NCBI GenBank assembly: GCA_964006375.1 | Contig: OZ023265.1 | Coordinates: 172,812,443-172,876,442 of the forward strand | Source: Tillus elongatus | Lineage: Eukaryota > Arthropoda > Insecta > Coleoptera > Cleridae | Direction: 5' to 3' | DNA length: 64,000 nt | Notes under the pieces: model-generated | Seen by the model: the letters and a program-made list of their open reading frames with translations, nothing else | The model's database searches: none | What the model was told of the DNA's origin: nothing | In this document: positions 42,657-55,640 of the stretch, one piece after another | Layout: each line of letters opens with the position of its first letter | Numbering within the stretch: position 1 is the stretch's first letter | Program-made: the position numbers and the translations under genes

Positions 42657-44144
42657 GGTGTTTACGGAAATCGGGAACAATAGCTATCTTCGTTATTATT
42701 TGAGCTACAAAGTCGGGGAAATGGGCAAAGTTGACCAACTGGACACCCCGCTTCTGAATATGTCAGGGATATCTAGATTGCACAACAACTGTCAAATCTG
42801 TTGACATAACCTCAATTTTTTTAAATGGAACGATACGAATATTTTGCGTTCAATCTACTCAGGGCAAGCCATTCTATACGTACACATAATAGTCTTTCCA
42901 TCCCATTTAAATATTCCGAAGATAACTTGATCCCAAATGTTGCCAATTGTAGGTGTTTACGGAAATCGGGAACAATAGCTATCTTCGTTATTATTTGAGC
43001 TACCAAGTCGGTTAAATGGACAAAGCTGACCAACTGGATACCCCGCTTCAGAATATGTCACGGATATTTAGATTGCATAACAACTGTCAAATCTGTTGAC
43101 ATAACCTCACTTTTTTTAAATAGAACAATATGAATATTTTGTGTTCAATCAACTCAGGGCAAGCCATTTTATACGTACACATAATAGTCTTTCCACCCCA
43201 GTACAATATTCCGAAGATAACTTGATCCCAAACGTTGCCAATTGTAGGTGTTTACGGAAATCGGGAACAATAGCTATCTTCGTTATTATTTGAGCTACGA
43301 AGTCGGTTAAATAGGCAAAGTTGACCAACTGGACACCCCGCTTCCGAATATGTCGCGGATATCTAGATTGCACAACAACTGTCAAATCTGTTGACATAAC
43401 CTCACTTTTTTTAAATAGAACGATATGAATATTTTGTGTTCAATCAACTCAGGGCAAGCCATTCTATACGCACACATAATAGTCTTTCCATCCCAGTACA
43501 ATATTCAGCAGATAACTTGATCCCAAACGTTGCCAATTGTAGGGGTTTACCGAAATCGGGAACAATAGCTATCTTCGTTATTATTTAAGCTACGAAGTCG
43601 GTTAAATAGGCAAAGTTGACCAACTGGATACCCCCCTTCTGAATATGTCACGGATATCTAGATTGCACAACAACTGTCAAATCTGTTGACATAACCTCAT
43701 TTTTTTTTAATGGAACGATACGAATATTTTGCGTTGAATCTACCCAGGGCAAGCCATTCTATATGTACACATAATAGTCTTTCCATCCCAATAGAATATT
43801 CCGAAGATAACTTGATCACAAATGTTGCCAATTGTAGGTGTTTACGGAAATCGGGAACAATAGCTATCTTCGTTATTATTTAAGCTACCAAGTCGGTTAA
43901 ATGGACAAAGTTGACCAACTGGACACCCCGCTTCTGAATATGTCACGGATATCTACATTTCACAACAACTGTTAAATCTGTTGACATAACCTCAATCATT
44001 AAAAATGTAACGATATGAATATTTTGCATTCAATCGACTCAGGGCAAGCCATTCTATACGTACACATAATAGTCTTTTCATCCCTGTACAATATTCCGAA
44101 GATAACTTGATCACAAACGTTGCCAATTGTAGGTGTTTACGGAA

Positions 44145-44340
44145 ATCGGATTGGCCATGGAGGTACAGTTGAATGGTCGCCAAGATCGCCCGATTTGACC
44201 CCATTGGACTTTTCAATATAAGGGACAATAAAGGACGATGTTTACGCATCAAGAGTGAATAGTCTGGACGAATTGAAGGTAAAAATCAGGAATGCAGTCA
44301 ACAGAATTTCTGTACAGACCCTTCAAAGAATACAGTCCAT
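44145..44340 (+). pseudogene. Transposase fragment, left arm of palindrome 2
   Basis: Same segment as 38818-39010 (EWSPRSPDLTPLDFSI...), with substitutions including a changed W codon (TATAAGGG in place of TATGGGG) that disrupts the IWGT motif. It is cut at CAGTCCAT by the hAT-like end CAGTGGCG at 44341. Confidence 0.8.
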
Positions 44341-44526
44341 CAGTGGCGATTTCTCCTAGTGAGCTACGTGTGCGCCGCACACCCTAAAATATAATTAAAA
44401 TGTGCACAGTTAAATATGTTTTATTTCTTTTTCCCTTAGTCTTAATACACTACATATGTTATGACAATCGATTTAATTTACTTATTTGATTTCATAAATA
44501 GTCGGTTAATAGTGACTTGGAATGAA

Positions 44527-44598
<72 letters not shown>

Positions 44599-45124
44599 TA
44601 TTGTTATATAAATAGTACAAAGCATCTTACAAATAAGTCTAAACTTGTGACTGCAAATGATGCAATTTTGACTAAATTTTAATCTAAATGTCAATTGTTC
44701 TAAAGTTCTGTCATCTGATTTCTAATCTCCAAAATTACCTCACCTCATTATGTACCATTACAATTTCTAGAAATATGGATGGTACTTGAAATCAGTTTCT
44801 TCATTTTAATCAAAAATTTCTATATTTTAAAACTTGACTCAAATTAAATTCTTATATATAAAAATTGAAACTGACTCCGGATATGGGTTCTAGGGGTCCT
44901 AGTTCGCGCTCATTTGCAAACAATTTTTCAAAATTGAAAAGTCGAGATCTCCCCATTAGTGAATTTTTTCTACGAAAATTTACTAAAATGTATTATAGTC
45001 TTTGATTCTAGAATACTGTGGTCCAGGCAAGCGCAGTTGTAATGTTTGTAAATAATGCTATCACAACGTTTGTTAAACCGGCGTTCCATTCATTTGTCTT
45101 GAGCGGTATTTTTACCGCTCACTG

Positions 45125-45491
45125 CAGTGTTAAAACGAATGCTATTTCCTTACTATTTTAAACACATGGGTGGGGGACTGTATTGTATACCAATACAGCT
45201 GTGTCGAGTGAAGTTGTTCGGAAATAACAACGCACACCTAACCCGAATTCATTCCCAGTTGCTATTGACCTACTCATATTTTCTGAATGAAGACGTAGTG
45301 CCGACTTCATTCCAAGTCACTATTAACCGACTATTTATGAAATCAAATAAGTAAATTAAATCGATTGTCATAACATATGTAGTGTATTAAGACTAAGGGA
45401 AAAAGAAATAAAACATATTTAACTGTGCACATTTTAATTATATTTTAGGGTGTGCGGCGCACACCTAGCTCACTAGGAGAAATCGCCACTG
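45125..45491. mobile_element. hAT-like miniature element, copy 2, at the palindrome centre
   Basis: Ends CAGTG and CGCCACTG. Shares TTAACCGACTATTTATGAAA and TGTGCACATTTTAATTATAT with copy 1 (16832-17128), plus ~70 bp more near the left end. Its last ~187 bp are also present inverted at 44341-44527, as part of the palindrome arm. Confidence 0.6.
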
Positions 45492-45690
45492 ATGGACTGT
45501 ATTCTTTGAAGGGTCTGTACAGAAATTCTGTTGACTGCATTCCTGATTTTTACCTTCAATTCGTCCAGACTATTCACTCTTGATGCGTAAACATCGTCCT
45601 TTATTGTCCCTTATATTGAAAAGTCCAATGGGGTCAAATCGGGCGATCTTGGCGACCATTCAACTGTACCTCCATGGCCAATCCGATTTC
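45492..45690 (-). pseudogene. Transposase fragment, right arm of palindrome 2
   Basis: Reverse complement of 44145-44340 with no difference seen over most of its length. Confidence 0.8.
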
Positions 45691-47175
45691 CGTAAACACC
45701 TACAATTGGCAACGTTTGTGATCAAGTTATCTTCGGAATATTGTACAGGGATGAAAAGACTATTATGTGTACGTATAGAATGGCTTGCCCTGAGTCGATT
45801 GAATGCAAAATATTCATATCGTTACATTTTAAAAGATTGAGGTTATGTCAACAGATTTAACAGTTGTTGTGAAATGTAGATATCCGTGACATATTCAGAA
45901 GCGGGGTGTCCAGTTGGTCAACTTTGTCCATTTAACCGACTTGGTAGCTTAAATAATAACGAAGATAGCTATTGTTCCCGATTTCCGTAAACACCTACAA
46001 TTGGCAACATTTGTGATCAAGTTATCTTCGGAATATTCTATTGGGATGGAAAGACTATTATGTGTACATATAGAATGGCTTGCCCTGGGTAGATTCAACG
46101 CAAAATATTCGTATCGTTCCATTAAAAAAAAATGAGGTTATGTCAACAGATTTGACAGTTGTTGTGCAATCTAGATATCCGTGACATATTCAGAAGGGGG
46201 GTATCCAGTTGGTCAACTTTGCCTATTTAACCGACTTCGTAGCTTAAATAATAACGAAGATAGCTATTGTTCCCGATTTCGGTAAACCCTTACAATTGGC
46301 AACGTTTGGGATCAAGTTATCTGCTGAATATTGTACTGGGATGGAAAGAATATTATGTGTGCGTATAGAATGGCTTGCCCTGGGTAGATTCAACGCAAAA
46401 TATTTGTATCATTCCATTTAAAAAAATTGAGGTTATGTCAACAGATTTGACAGTTGTTGTGCAATCTAGATATCCGCGACATATTCGGAAGCGGGGTGTC
46501 CAGTTGGTCAACTTTGCCTATTTAACCGACTTCGTAGCTCAAATAATAACGAAGATAGCTATTGTTCCCGATTTCCGTAAACACCTACAATTGGCAACGT
46601 TTGGGATCAAGTTATCTTCGGAATATTGTACTGGGATGGAAAGACTATTATGTGTACGTATAAAATGGCTTGCCCTAAGTTGATTGAACACAAAATATTC
46701 ATATCGTTCTATTTAAAAAAAGTGAGGTTATGTCAACAGATTTGACAGTTGTTATGCAATCTAAATATCCGTGACATATTCTGAAGCGGGGTATCCAGTT
46801 GGTCAACTTTGTCCATTTAACCGACTTGGTAGCTCAAATAATAACGAAGATAGCTATTGTTCCCGATTTCCGTAAACACCTACAATTGGCAACATTTGGG
46901 ATCAAGTTATCTTCGGAATATTTAAATGGGATGGAAAGACTATTATGTGTACGTATAGAATGGCTTGCCCTGAGTAGATTGAACGCAAAATATTCGTATC
47001 GTTCCATTAAAAAAAATTGAGGTTATGTCAACAGATTTGAAAGTTGTTGTGCAATCTAGATATCCGTGACATATTCAGAAGCGGGGTGTCCAGTTGGTCA
47101 ACTTTGCCTATTTAACCGACTTTGTAGCTCAAATAATAACGAAGATAGCTATTGTTCCCGATTTCCGTAAACACC

Positions 47176-47179
<4 letters not shown>

Positions 47180-47263
<84 letters not shown>
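47180..47263. repeat. (TA)n microsatellite
   Basis: TA tract between palindromic element 2 and the terminal family A 3' block (GACCCCGGATATGGGTTCTA-like; here AACCCCGG). Confidence 0.95.
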
Positions 47264-47267
<4 letters not shown>

Positions 47268-47399
47268 ATATAAAAATTGAAACTAACCCCGGATATGGGT
47301 TCTAGGGGTCCTAGTTCGCACTCATTTGCAAAAATTTTTCAAAATTCAAAAGTCGGGATCTCCCCATTAGTGAATTTTTTCTACGAAAATTCACTAAAA

Positions 47400-48965
47400 T
47401 ATACAAAACGGGATACCCAATAAGACAACACATCAACTTCAAAGATGCACCTTCATACAAAATAACAAAAGAACTAGACCAAGTACTAAAACAAGAAATA
47501 CAACTAGAAAACAAATTTAACATAAAAAACTCCATAGAACTAGTGCATAAATTAAAAAAACATAAACATAAACATAAACAAAAACACAAGACTCGCCTCA
47601 TTCGACATAACAAATATGTACACCAATATACCAATTAACGAAACTACAAATATAATCGAAAATAAAATGCAAAACAACAACAAAAAACGACAAACCAACA
47701 AAATATTAAACATCATATTAAAACAAAATTACATTGAGTTCTACGGAGAATACTACATCCAAGAAGACGGACTACCAATGGGATCTCCACTATCAAGCAT
47801 CATGGCAGAAATATACATACAACAGTTAGAAGATAAAATCAACACCATCATAAAAGAAACAGACTCAAAAATCAAATGAATAAGATACGTCGGTGTTATA
47901 TTAATAATATACGACAATCAAAAAACCAACATAGACAATATCCTCGAAAAAATAAACCAAATCAACAACAACATGACATTTACAATAGAAAAAGAATCAA
48001 ACAACACCATAAACTAACCAGACTGACCACTAATCAGAAAAGAAACCAGATTGAATACAAAATATACAGAAAACCTACACAAATAGACATCACTATACCT
48101 AAACACTCAATAAACCCACACACACACAAAATAGCCACATACAGATACTTAATAAAAATAATGCTAAATGTACCACCCCATGTTGACGAACGAGAAAAGG
48201 AGTACAACATCATAATACAAATAGCACACAGAAATGGATATAACAAGAAAACAATAGAAAAGCTAGTAAAACAAATCAAAAACAAACAAAACAACAAAAC
48301 CGAAAACAAAACACCAGAATCAAACACAAAATACACAACATTCACTTATAACCACCACATCAAAAAAATAATACAAACACTCAAACAATATGACTTAAAA
48401 AAGAGCTACAAAACCAATAACAAAATAAAAAACAAAATAAAGGAAAAACAAGAGCACAACCCATTAATTAGACGGAATATATCGAATATAATGTAACACA
48501 TGCAATAAAAAATATATAGGAATGACAAAAAAATCAATAGAAGCAAGATCTAAGGAACATATAACAGCATTAAATAAAATCCACAAATCAAACGTAGCTA
48601 CACACATTCACAACACAAAACACCAAAAACCAGATATAACCCAATTACAACTAACGAAACATATTAAAGACCACAAAAATGGAAATCTGGGAACAATACT
48701 ACATTCAACAAACAAACAATAAGAAACAGTTAATGCCAGAACAAATCCAAGTACAAACGTTTAAACAAAACTTAATAAAGGCCATACAAATAAACAAATT
48801 ATCAAACCATAGTGATCAAGACAGGAGACCGATACACACGACACAGTCCGAAGGCACAACCAATCAGAGAACAGTAAACCGACCAAAAGAAGTTCAACGC
48901 GCAGGCGCCACGTACAATCTCAGACGTAGACCACACAGGAGCGATCACAGTCAGTAGGGCGCTGA
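47400..48965 (+). pseudogene. Penelope-like element 2: reverse transcriptase and GIY-YIG endonuclease
   Basis: Continuation of 36590-36900. Visible in order, in shifting frames: YPIRQHINFKDAPSYKITKE; IELVHKLKKHKHKHK; the motif A region (FDITNMYTNIPI-like, 47605-47635, in two frames); NYIEFYGEYYIQEDGLPMGS with motif B; SSIMAEIYIQQLEDKI; and RYV with ILIIYDN where YVDD is expected (47885), the DD pair not intact. Then IEYKIYRKPTQIDITIPKHS, HKIATYRYLIKIMLNVP and KEYNIIIQIAHRNGY. The endonuclease follows: DGIYRI, a stop at 48494, CNTCNKKYIGMTKKSIEARS, and KSNVATHIHNTKHQKP with HNT.H. Five or more frameshifts or stops make it inactive. The plus strand is strongly A-rich. Confidence 0.8.
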
Positions 48966-49042
48966 TGATGAACCGGGACGGTTCGAAACTGCAGTCCACG
49001 TAAAGGAATAAAGAATCACAAAGAGTACAGCAAACAAATAAA

Positions 49043-49360
<318 letters not shown>

Positions 49361-49712
49361 TGGTTAAAGGAAATTAAAGGCTTTTACTACCAGACAAACT
49401 GATTTATTCTCAATTTTGTTCGTTTGATAAAATTAAACTAAAAAAAATAAGCGTCCTTTGCATTCATCCTCTGATTTCTTCAAGTCTTGTGATGTCCCTG
49501 CCTTCCTGTTTTGCGCAGTATCTGTTTGGTATCCTGAGGACAATAGATGAAAAGCCAAACTTTGACAACATTTCATACAGCATCTTTCTGTAATTGAGAC
49601 AGGAAATTTGTCTAAACCCCTGAAGATGGCACGTTAATGTGTTGAAACGCGTAGGGTTTTGAGAATAAATTAGTTTGTCTGGTAATAAAAGCCTTTAATT
49701 TCCTTTAACCAT
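49361..49712. repeat. Penelope-type terminal region with inverted repeats and ribozyme-like core
   Basis: GGTTAAAGGAAATTAAAGGC (49362) to about 49415 is repeated inverted at 49657-49712 (GCCTTTAATTTCCTTTAACC), ~56 bp with few differences. Between them CTGAAGA (49620-49626) and GAAAC (49644-49648) flank a possible stem TGGCAC / GTGTTG. CTGANGA plus GAAA are the conserved halves of a hammerhead ribozyme core, known from Penelope-like element termini. Stems I and III were not convincingly found. Confidence 0.5.
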
Positions 49713-50013
49713 AGTATAGGTTTTATCGATTTTCCTGGTTTATTATTTTTGGGGAGACAATATTTTTTGGGGACTTTTGGTAACTTGTAACCTTCTTTCA
49801 CTTTCTTTCTTCTTGTAAAAGTTTTTTGTTATAAGGTTGTGATAGCTCTTAACATTATTTATAACATCAGAAATCATTTTTGGTGGGGGATTTTTATTTA
49901 GTTTTTATACGGTTATGTCTATTGCATAATCAACTCTATCTTTATAGTCGTTTTTGTCCAAAATCACAACCTTGTTTACTTTATCTGCTTTAACATAAAA
50001 ACAATCTTTTAGT
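49713..50013. other. Unassigned interval
   Basis: AT-rich with no recognised feature; it ends with CTTTTA, the likely inverted flank of the family A copy that follows. Confidence 0.4.
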
Positions 50014-50139
50014 GAATTTTCTTAAAAAAAAATCACTAATGGGGAGATCCCGACTTTTGAATTTTGAAAAAATTTCTTCAAATGAGCGCTAATTTGGCCC
50101 CCCAGAAAACATATCCGGGGTCAATTTCAATTTTTATAT

Positions 50140-50223
<84 letters not shown>

Positions 50224-50760
50224 CACACCGATAACTCAAAAAATAATGGGCCGATTTTGATCAAATTTGGTGAAAAAATTCCTTTTGCAAATGGCTTGGA
50301 TGAGTTCGTTAGTCAGGAAAATCTGCCTAGGTTTTCCCGGAAAATTTTGTATTTTCTTTCGAAAAAAATTTATATCTCCGGAATTAACAAAGTAAGGGCA
50401 ACCAAATTTGGCACGCAGGTTTACATCCTTATAGGTAAGTCATCTACCAAAATTTAGCTATGTAGGTCAAAAGACAAAAAAGTTATAGGCATTTAAAGAA
50501 AAATAAATTGGGGTTTTCCTCAAAACGTCAAAGTGGCGATTTAAAATGGCAAAATTGGCAACATTTAGGCAAAGAACTTGAATCTAATACGGGCTATGGA
50601 AATAAAATGTCTCAAGAAGGACGTTTTACAAACCCTGAAGTCTTAGTTTCAATCGTCATTGTCCTTCATTTTACTAAAATATTCCCAGAAAATTCATTTC
50701 AAATAGACCCTTTCTCTGATGCTTGGCAGTAACCTTAGCTATAGAGTTTATCGTTTAATG
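50014..50760 (-). mobile_element. Family A, reverse copy
   Basis: It starts with the inverted 3' hairpin (GTGAATTTTCTT...AATCACTAA, after TTTTA) and the inverted 3' block (ATATCCGGGGTCAATTTCAA), then (TA)n 50142-50220. The body follows with GATAACTCAAAAAATAATGG and AAAACGTCAAAGTGGCGATT. The inverted 5' end is not seen, so the copy is 5'-truncated or belongs to the variant at 4850-5332. The ORFs at 50218-50732 lie in the body and are not called. Confidence 0.7.
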
Positions 50761-51019
50761 GTATATAATTTTTGTCTAATTTTCGTAAACATCAATAAAG
50801 CTCAATATATCCGTTATTATATAAGATATGAAAAAATTTTGTATATATTAATTATAGGGTGTCTTGAGCTACATCTTAAAATAATATTTCTACAATCACA
50901 GGGTGGCCGATAAGTCGTTGGTGATACAAATTTCCATTTTTTTAAAATCAAACACGCCTTATGTTATTGCATTTTTGCATTTTCCATCGAAATATAATGC
51001 ATGTTGGTAAGAAAAGAAA

Positions 51020-51336
51020 TTCTGGACGCAGCAAGTGCGTTATGGTAGCGAATTTTGATCAAATGTTTTATATTTGAACAGCTCAATTTGCTATTAACCT
51101 ATAAGGTTGACCAAGAAACGTGTTTTTTCGGGAACACTTTAAGTTTACTTTTGGAAATTTTTGTACATTTTCACACAATAAAGTTATTTTGATGAAACAA
51201 GGCACATTGTTTTTACTATATAGGTTATACTGGTAACCAAATTTGATGCCTGCTTTCTTAAAAAAAAACACACATATTTGTTATTAAAAACATTTTTATG
51301 AAAATTCACTACCATAACGCACTTGCTGCGTCCCGA
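51020..51336. mobile_element. Family A short form (two inverted 5' ends), copy 3
   Basis: Begins TCTGGACGCAGCAAGTGCG and ends CGCACTTGCTGCGTCCCGA; terminal repeats ~35-40 bp. Interior ~240 bp without (TA)n, with ACTATATAGGTTATACTGGT shared in inverse with 26075. Confidence 0.75.
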
Positions 51337-51775
51337 GATTTTTTGTCGTTTAACTATGTTTATTGGAATAAAATATTTTCTTTCGAATGTTTTGAAAAAT
51401 TTCATCTTTACACGCTTCTCGAAGTTTTTTTGAAGATTCGAGTAACTTTTTAATTCCTGTTTCAATACTAGCAATGCATCTACTAGATCTTCTTTGTGCG
51501 ACTGCAAACCTAATTTCAGCTCCTTGTTTTAGAGGTCAATCACATTTTCGCTAAACGACTGTGAAGAAAGGCCAATTTTCCAAGCAAGTGGTTTTTCGTT
51601 TTTAATTTCACACTTTACAGATACGGTACTATAGACAAGTCATGCATGGCCCTACATTTTTGGGATAAATTAGTTAAATAAACAAACGAATACCTCACAA
51701 ATCAGATATTCCACAAATGGGGAATAAAACAAAAACTTGCTGTATTGTTGGTTGAGCGATCCCGAGAAGTAAAAA
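51337..51775. other. Unassigned interval
   Basis: No assigned feature. The minus-strand 107-codon ORF crossing 51184-51507 begins LVDALLVLKQELKSYSN, looks like a short coiled coil, and runs into the family A end. It could be a remnant of a coding element but has no recognised family. Confidence 0.35.
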
Positions 51776-52369
<594 letters not shown>

Positions 52370-52634
52370 GTAAAAATGGGGAGTTCCATTGGAAAAATTG
52401 AAGATATTTAATATTTTTTGATTAAAGGGTTTGACGACTTTTGTAGTTACCTGCATAATTTTGAAGATTCTCTGATTTTCCACTGAACACACCCGTCCTC
52501 ACTGATAAACACAATAACGAATATCTCTAATTGGCCCAGTAACCATATACATCAGACCATGCGTCAAATCCGGCAGTTCTAATTTATCGCCGAGTTGTTT
52601 GTATTGTTGGCCCAATGTTGGCGCAAGTTTTTGA

Positions 52635-52636
<2 letters not shown>
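52370..52636. other. Unassigned short interval
   Basis: Nothing recognised between two family A copies. Confidence 0.4.
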
Positions 52637-52691
<55 letters not shown>

Positions 52692-52808
52692 GAAACTTAC
52701 TCTGGATATGGGTTCTAGGGGGCCCAGTTCGCGCACATTTAAAGAAATTTGTTTAAAATTGAAAAGTCGCGTGACCTCATTAGTCATTTTTTTTAAAAGA
52801 AAATTCAC
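52637..52808 (+). mobile_element. Family A 3' part
   Basis: (TA)n (52637-52687) plus the 3' block and hairpin ending AATTCAC at 52808, followed by TAAAA. Upstream parts are absent, so this is a 5' truncation exactly at the (TA)n. Confidence 0.75.
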
Positions 52809-53339
52809 TAAAACAAGCACTTGCGAAGCCACGGGGAAAGTCTACGACTGTATTAAATATGGAACGGTTTCACTAAGTTAGGGCAAAAACAAACAACCAG
52901 ATATGCTATTCACATTGTATTAAATCTTAAAACTTTCATCTCCTCTTTATCAAATTATTTTTATACAAAAACTCGCTAAAAAATTCATCGAAATAACAAC
53001 GATCTGATTAGATACCGGTACAGAGACTAAAAAAATTGGTAAAAAGTAAAGTCACTAACTAGGGTTAGAACTCGTCATGTAGGATTCCATTATCTGATGT
53101 ACAGGGCTTAGCTCACTTAGCTACGCTCGACATGTATGTATTAGCAGGTATATCCCGTGGTACACGTTAATTGTCTAACGTCTTTAATATTTACACAAAA
53201 TAACGATTTAGACACATATCTACGAGCTTGTTAGTCATTTATTGTCGTATTTTCACTCACATTTCTACACCTACCATAATTATCAATTTTGACGTTATAA
53301 CATTCTTGAATCAGATTTAATTAATTAAAAAATTATTTA
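52809..53339. other. Interval with a weak tRNA-like segment
   Basis: On the minus strand 53131-53050 a box A-like TAGCTAAGTGAGC and a box B-like GAGTTCTAACCC are spaced ~50 nt apart. The cloverleaf is poor. Possibly a SINE remnant. The remainder shows nothing recognised. Confidence 0.3.
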
Positions 53340-53593
53340 CCTCTAACTTTTTTGGCTTTTAACATAGAAATCTGAATTTTGGCAGATATGATGCTCTTTA
53401 TGACGTAAACCTGCGTATCAAATTTTGTTGCCCTGGCTTTGTTATTTTCGGAGACATAATCTTTTTCCAAAGAAAACACAACATTTTTTGGGAAAACCTG
53501 GGCCGATTTTCCTGCCTAACAAACTTATCCACTTGCAAAAGGAAGGTATTTACCAAATTTGATCAAAATCGGCACATTATTTTTTGAGTTATT

Positions 53594-53668
<75 letters not shown>

Positions 53669-53796
53669 ATATAAAAATTGAGACTGACCCTGGATATGGG
53701 TTCTACGAGGCCTAGTTCACGCTCATTTGTAGAAATTTTTTCAAAATTCAGAAGTCAGGATCTGCTCATTAGTGAATTTTTTTAAAGAAAATTTAC
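53340..53796 (+). mobile_element. Family A, 5'-truncated copy
   Basis: The body starts at TAACTTTTTTGGCTTTTAAC and includes GGGAAAACCTGGGCCGATTT, GAGTTATTGGTA and (TA)n 53596-53664. The 3' block (GACCCTGGATATGGGTTCTA) and hairpin end at 53796, followed by TAAAA. Confidence 0.75.
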
Positions 53797-54470
53797 TAAA
53801 ATCCACGAACCAGACACACATTAAGAGTCTCCAAAATTACCGATTTATAAGATAATAAACTAATTCTTTTTATTTTCACCATAGATATTGCATATTTAAT
53901 GAGCAGTATGTTTTGGGGTCTAAAGGGCCTAATTAATATTATAGAAATTTAAGTTAAGCAAATGTTTCAATGTTGACTAAGGTATGGATTAAAATTATTA
54001 CCCTCCAAGAAAACGTCTCCAGCAGAAAATTATTGCCGTAAGGCTCTTTACAGCGAAGACAAACTTTCACTACGGTGAGAAGGGTGTTGTCAGTTTTAAA
54101 ATGTTTTCATGCTCCGAATATTTTACTGAAAATTGAAATTTAATAATTTAGTCTTTTTCGTGTAGTTTACAGTGATCACAAATTTTTATAAGCAGCCAAA
54201 ATTGTGATATTACAACAGCGTTATTGAATATAAACCAATAATCCACTCTTGTTTCAAGCGACGAAGATTTTTCTTAGCCTCAAGAGGTTTATGTTGGAGT
54301 TACACTTAAGTTTTCATATCTCCTTCATTTATTATGGATGACAATATAAACTCTATTTTAAAATATATAATACAAGCAGATGAGAAAAAAATATTTGAAT
54401 GTGTATCTTACTTTCGTAACGTCAGATCAGGTAATTAACGTTGCTTTAGTAAGTCCTTAGTATTTTATAA
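53797..54470. other. Unassigned AT-rich interval
   Basis: No coding or repeat signature recognised. Confidence 0.45.
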
Positions 54471-55640
54471 GCTGGGCTCGGATTTATATGCAGACTTTTT
54501 AGTTGAAATATGCGCATATATATGCAGGAAATTTGAAAAAAATATGCACCAACTTGAACAAAATATGCACAAAAATATCGATATATGCAATGCATAAATA
54601 ATCATAACAAGTTTTTAAAGGTTTAAGCTATTAATTTTATTCACAATCAATACTACATAGGATCCTAATTATATTATCGATTAATTATTCATTAATATTA
54701 TTATTGCGTTTCTTACTATTAACAGATATTATTAAGTAGCGCTCTAAATTATCTATTTTGATAGATTGCATTCTCTCAGTTAGTAATTTTTTATACGAAG
54801 AAAAACTGCATTCTACGTCGACTGAGGTGATTGGAGCATATTTTAAGCTTGACAATATGGTAGGGTCTACATTGTTAAAATAGTCTGAAAATATCCATCC
54901 AGAGCTTTTGTAATCTGCGTTAACTTGGTAAAAACCTCATTTTTTTGTGAGTGTTTCTGATATTTTTTTTTGTAATTTGTTTTGCAACAGGCCTATTTGT
55001 TTTATCAATAGTTTATTTGAAATGCTCTATTAATTTAACTGATTCAGTTAGCAAAATATTTAGCTGCTGAATTTTTTTATAGTTTCTGTAACTATTTTAT
55101 AATGACTGTTTTAAAACATAATTGCTGGCTCAATTTGGAGTCCTCTAAAATAATTTTTGCTTGTTTCACTGACGCACATGCTTTATCTGCAAATTCAAGC
55201 ATTACCTCCGTGATTTCTTTAAAATGTGCAAAATAAAATAAGGCAGCCTCGATCCAGGTTCCCCATCGCGTGATTACAGGCCTAGGAGGCAATGGTACCC
55301 CAGGCAGAACTTCTCTATATCTTCGAACTCTTAAAGGAGCTTTGACGAACAATTTTATCATATTATTAATAAATTCATTGACTAAAGGAAATTGCTGTCT
55401 AATTTTTTCTGCTACCCCGTTTAACCCGTGAGCTAGGCACGTACAATGTATTAAGTTAGGATAAATAATTTTTAAATGAATTCCAACTATGACCATATAT
55501 GAAGCAGCATCGGTAAGCGGTAATAAAACTTTATCAACTGGTACAGCATTTGGTAAAAACACGTTTGACAGACCCTCTTGAATAAATCTTGTTAAAGTAA
55601 TATTATTTGTCTTTTTCCAAGGTAAAAAAGAACAGAACAA
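54471..55640 (-). pseudogene. hAT-type transposase remnant with 3' end
   Basis: The minus-strand frame 55640-55092 (182 codons) contains LPLTDAASYMVIVGIHLKII, HCTCLAHGLNGVAEKIRQQF and RPVITRWGTWIEAALFYFAH, the central region of a common animal hAT transposase group. After stops at ~55092 and frameshifts, 54860-54700 gives YAPITSVDVECSFSSYKKLL and TERMQSIKIDNLERYL, the C-terminal hAT dimerisation region. The N-terminal BED zinc finger and first catalytic residue are absent; the 5' end abuts Penelope-type terminal sequence at 55641. Downstream, 54480-54595 has seven ATATGCA-like motifs, like subterminal transposase binding sites, and ends near CTGGGCTCGGATTTATATGC (54472). Confidence 0.8.

Larger units (their letters stand above)
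42654..47178. mobile_element. Palindromic Tc1/mariner-like element 2 with 1,874-bp arms
   Basis: The ends CAGGGTGTTTACGGAAATCG (42654) and its inverse (47178) lie next to TA on both sides. The left arm (42654-44527) and right arm (45305-47178) are both 1,874 bp and are near-identical inverted copies; in the first ~220 bp I count about five differences. Each arm holds five monomers of ~295 bp, one transposase C-terminal fragment and ~187 bp of a hAT-like element. The 777-bp spacer (44528-45304) holds (TA)n (44530-44594), a family A 3' block (44850-44990) and the rest of the hAT-like element. Confidence 0.85.

Noticed and set aside
47311..47634. 107-codon minus ORF opposite Penelope-like element 2
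   Set aside because: Antisense to recognisable RT sequence and overlapping the family A end.
53050..53131. A tRNA gene on the minus strand
   Set aside because: Box-like motifs exist but the cloverleaf is not supported; noted only as a weak tRNA-like trace.
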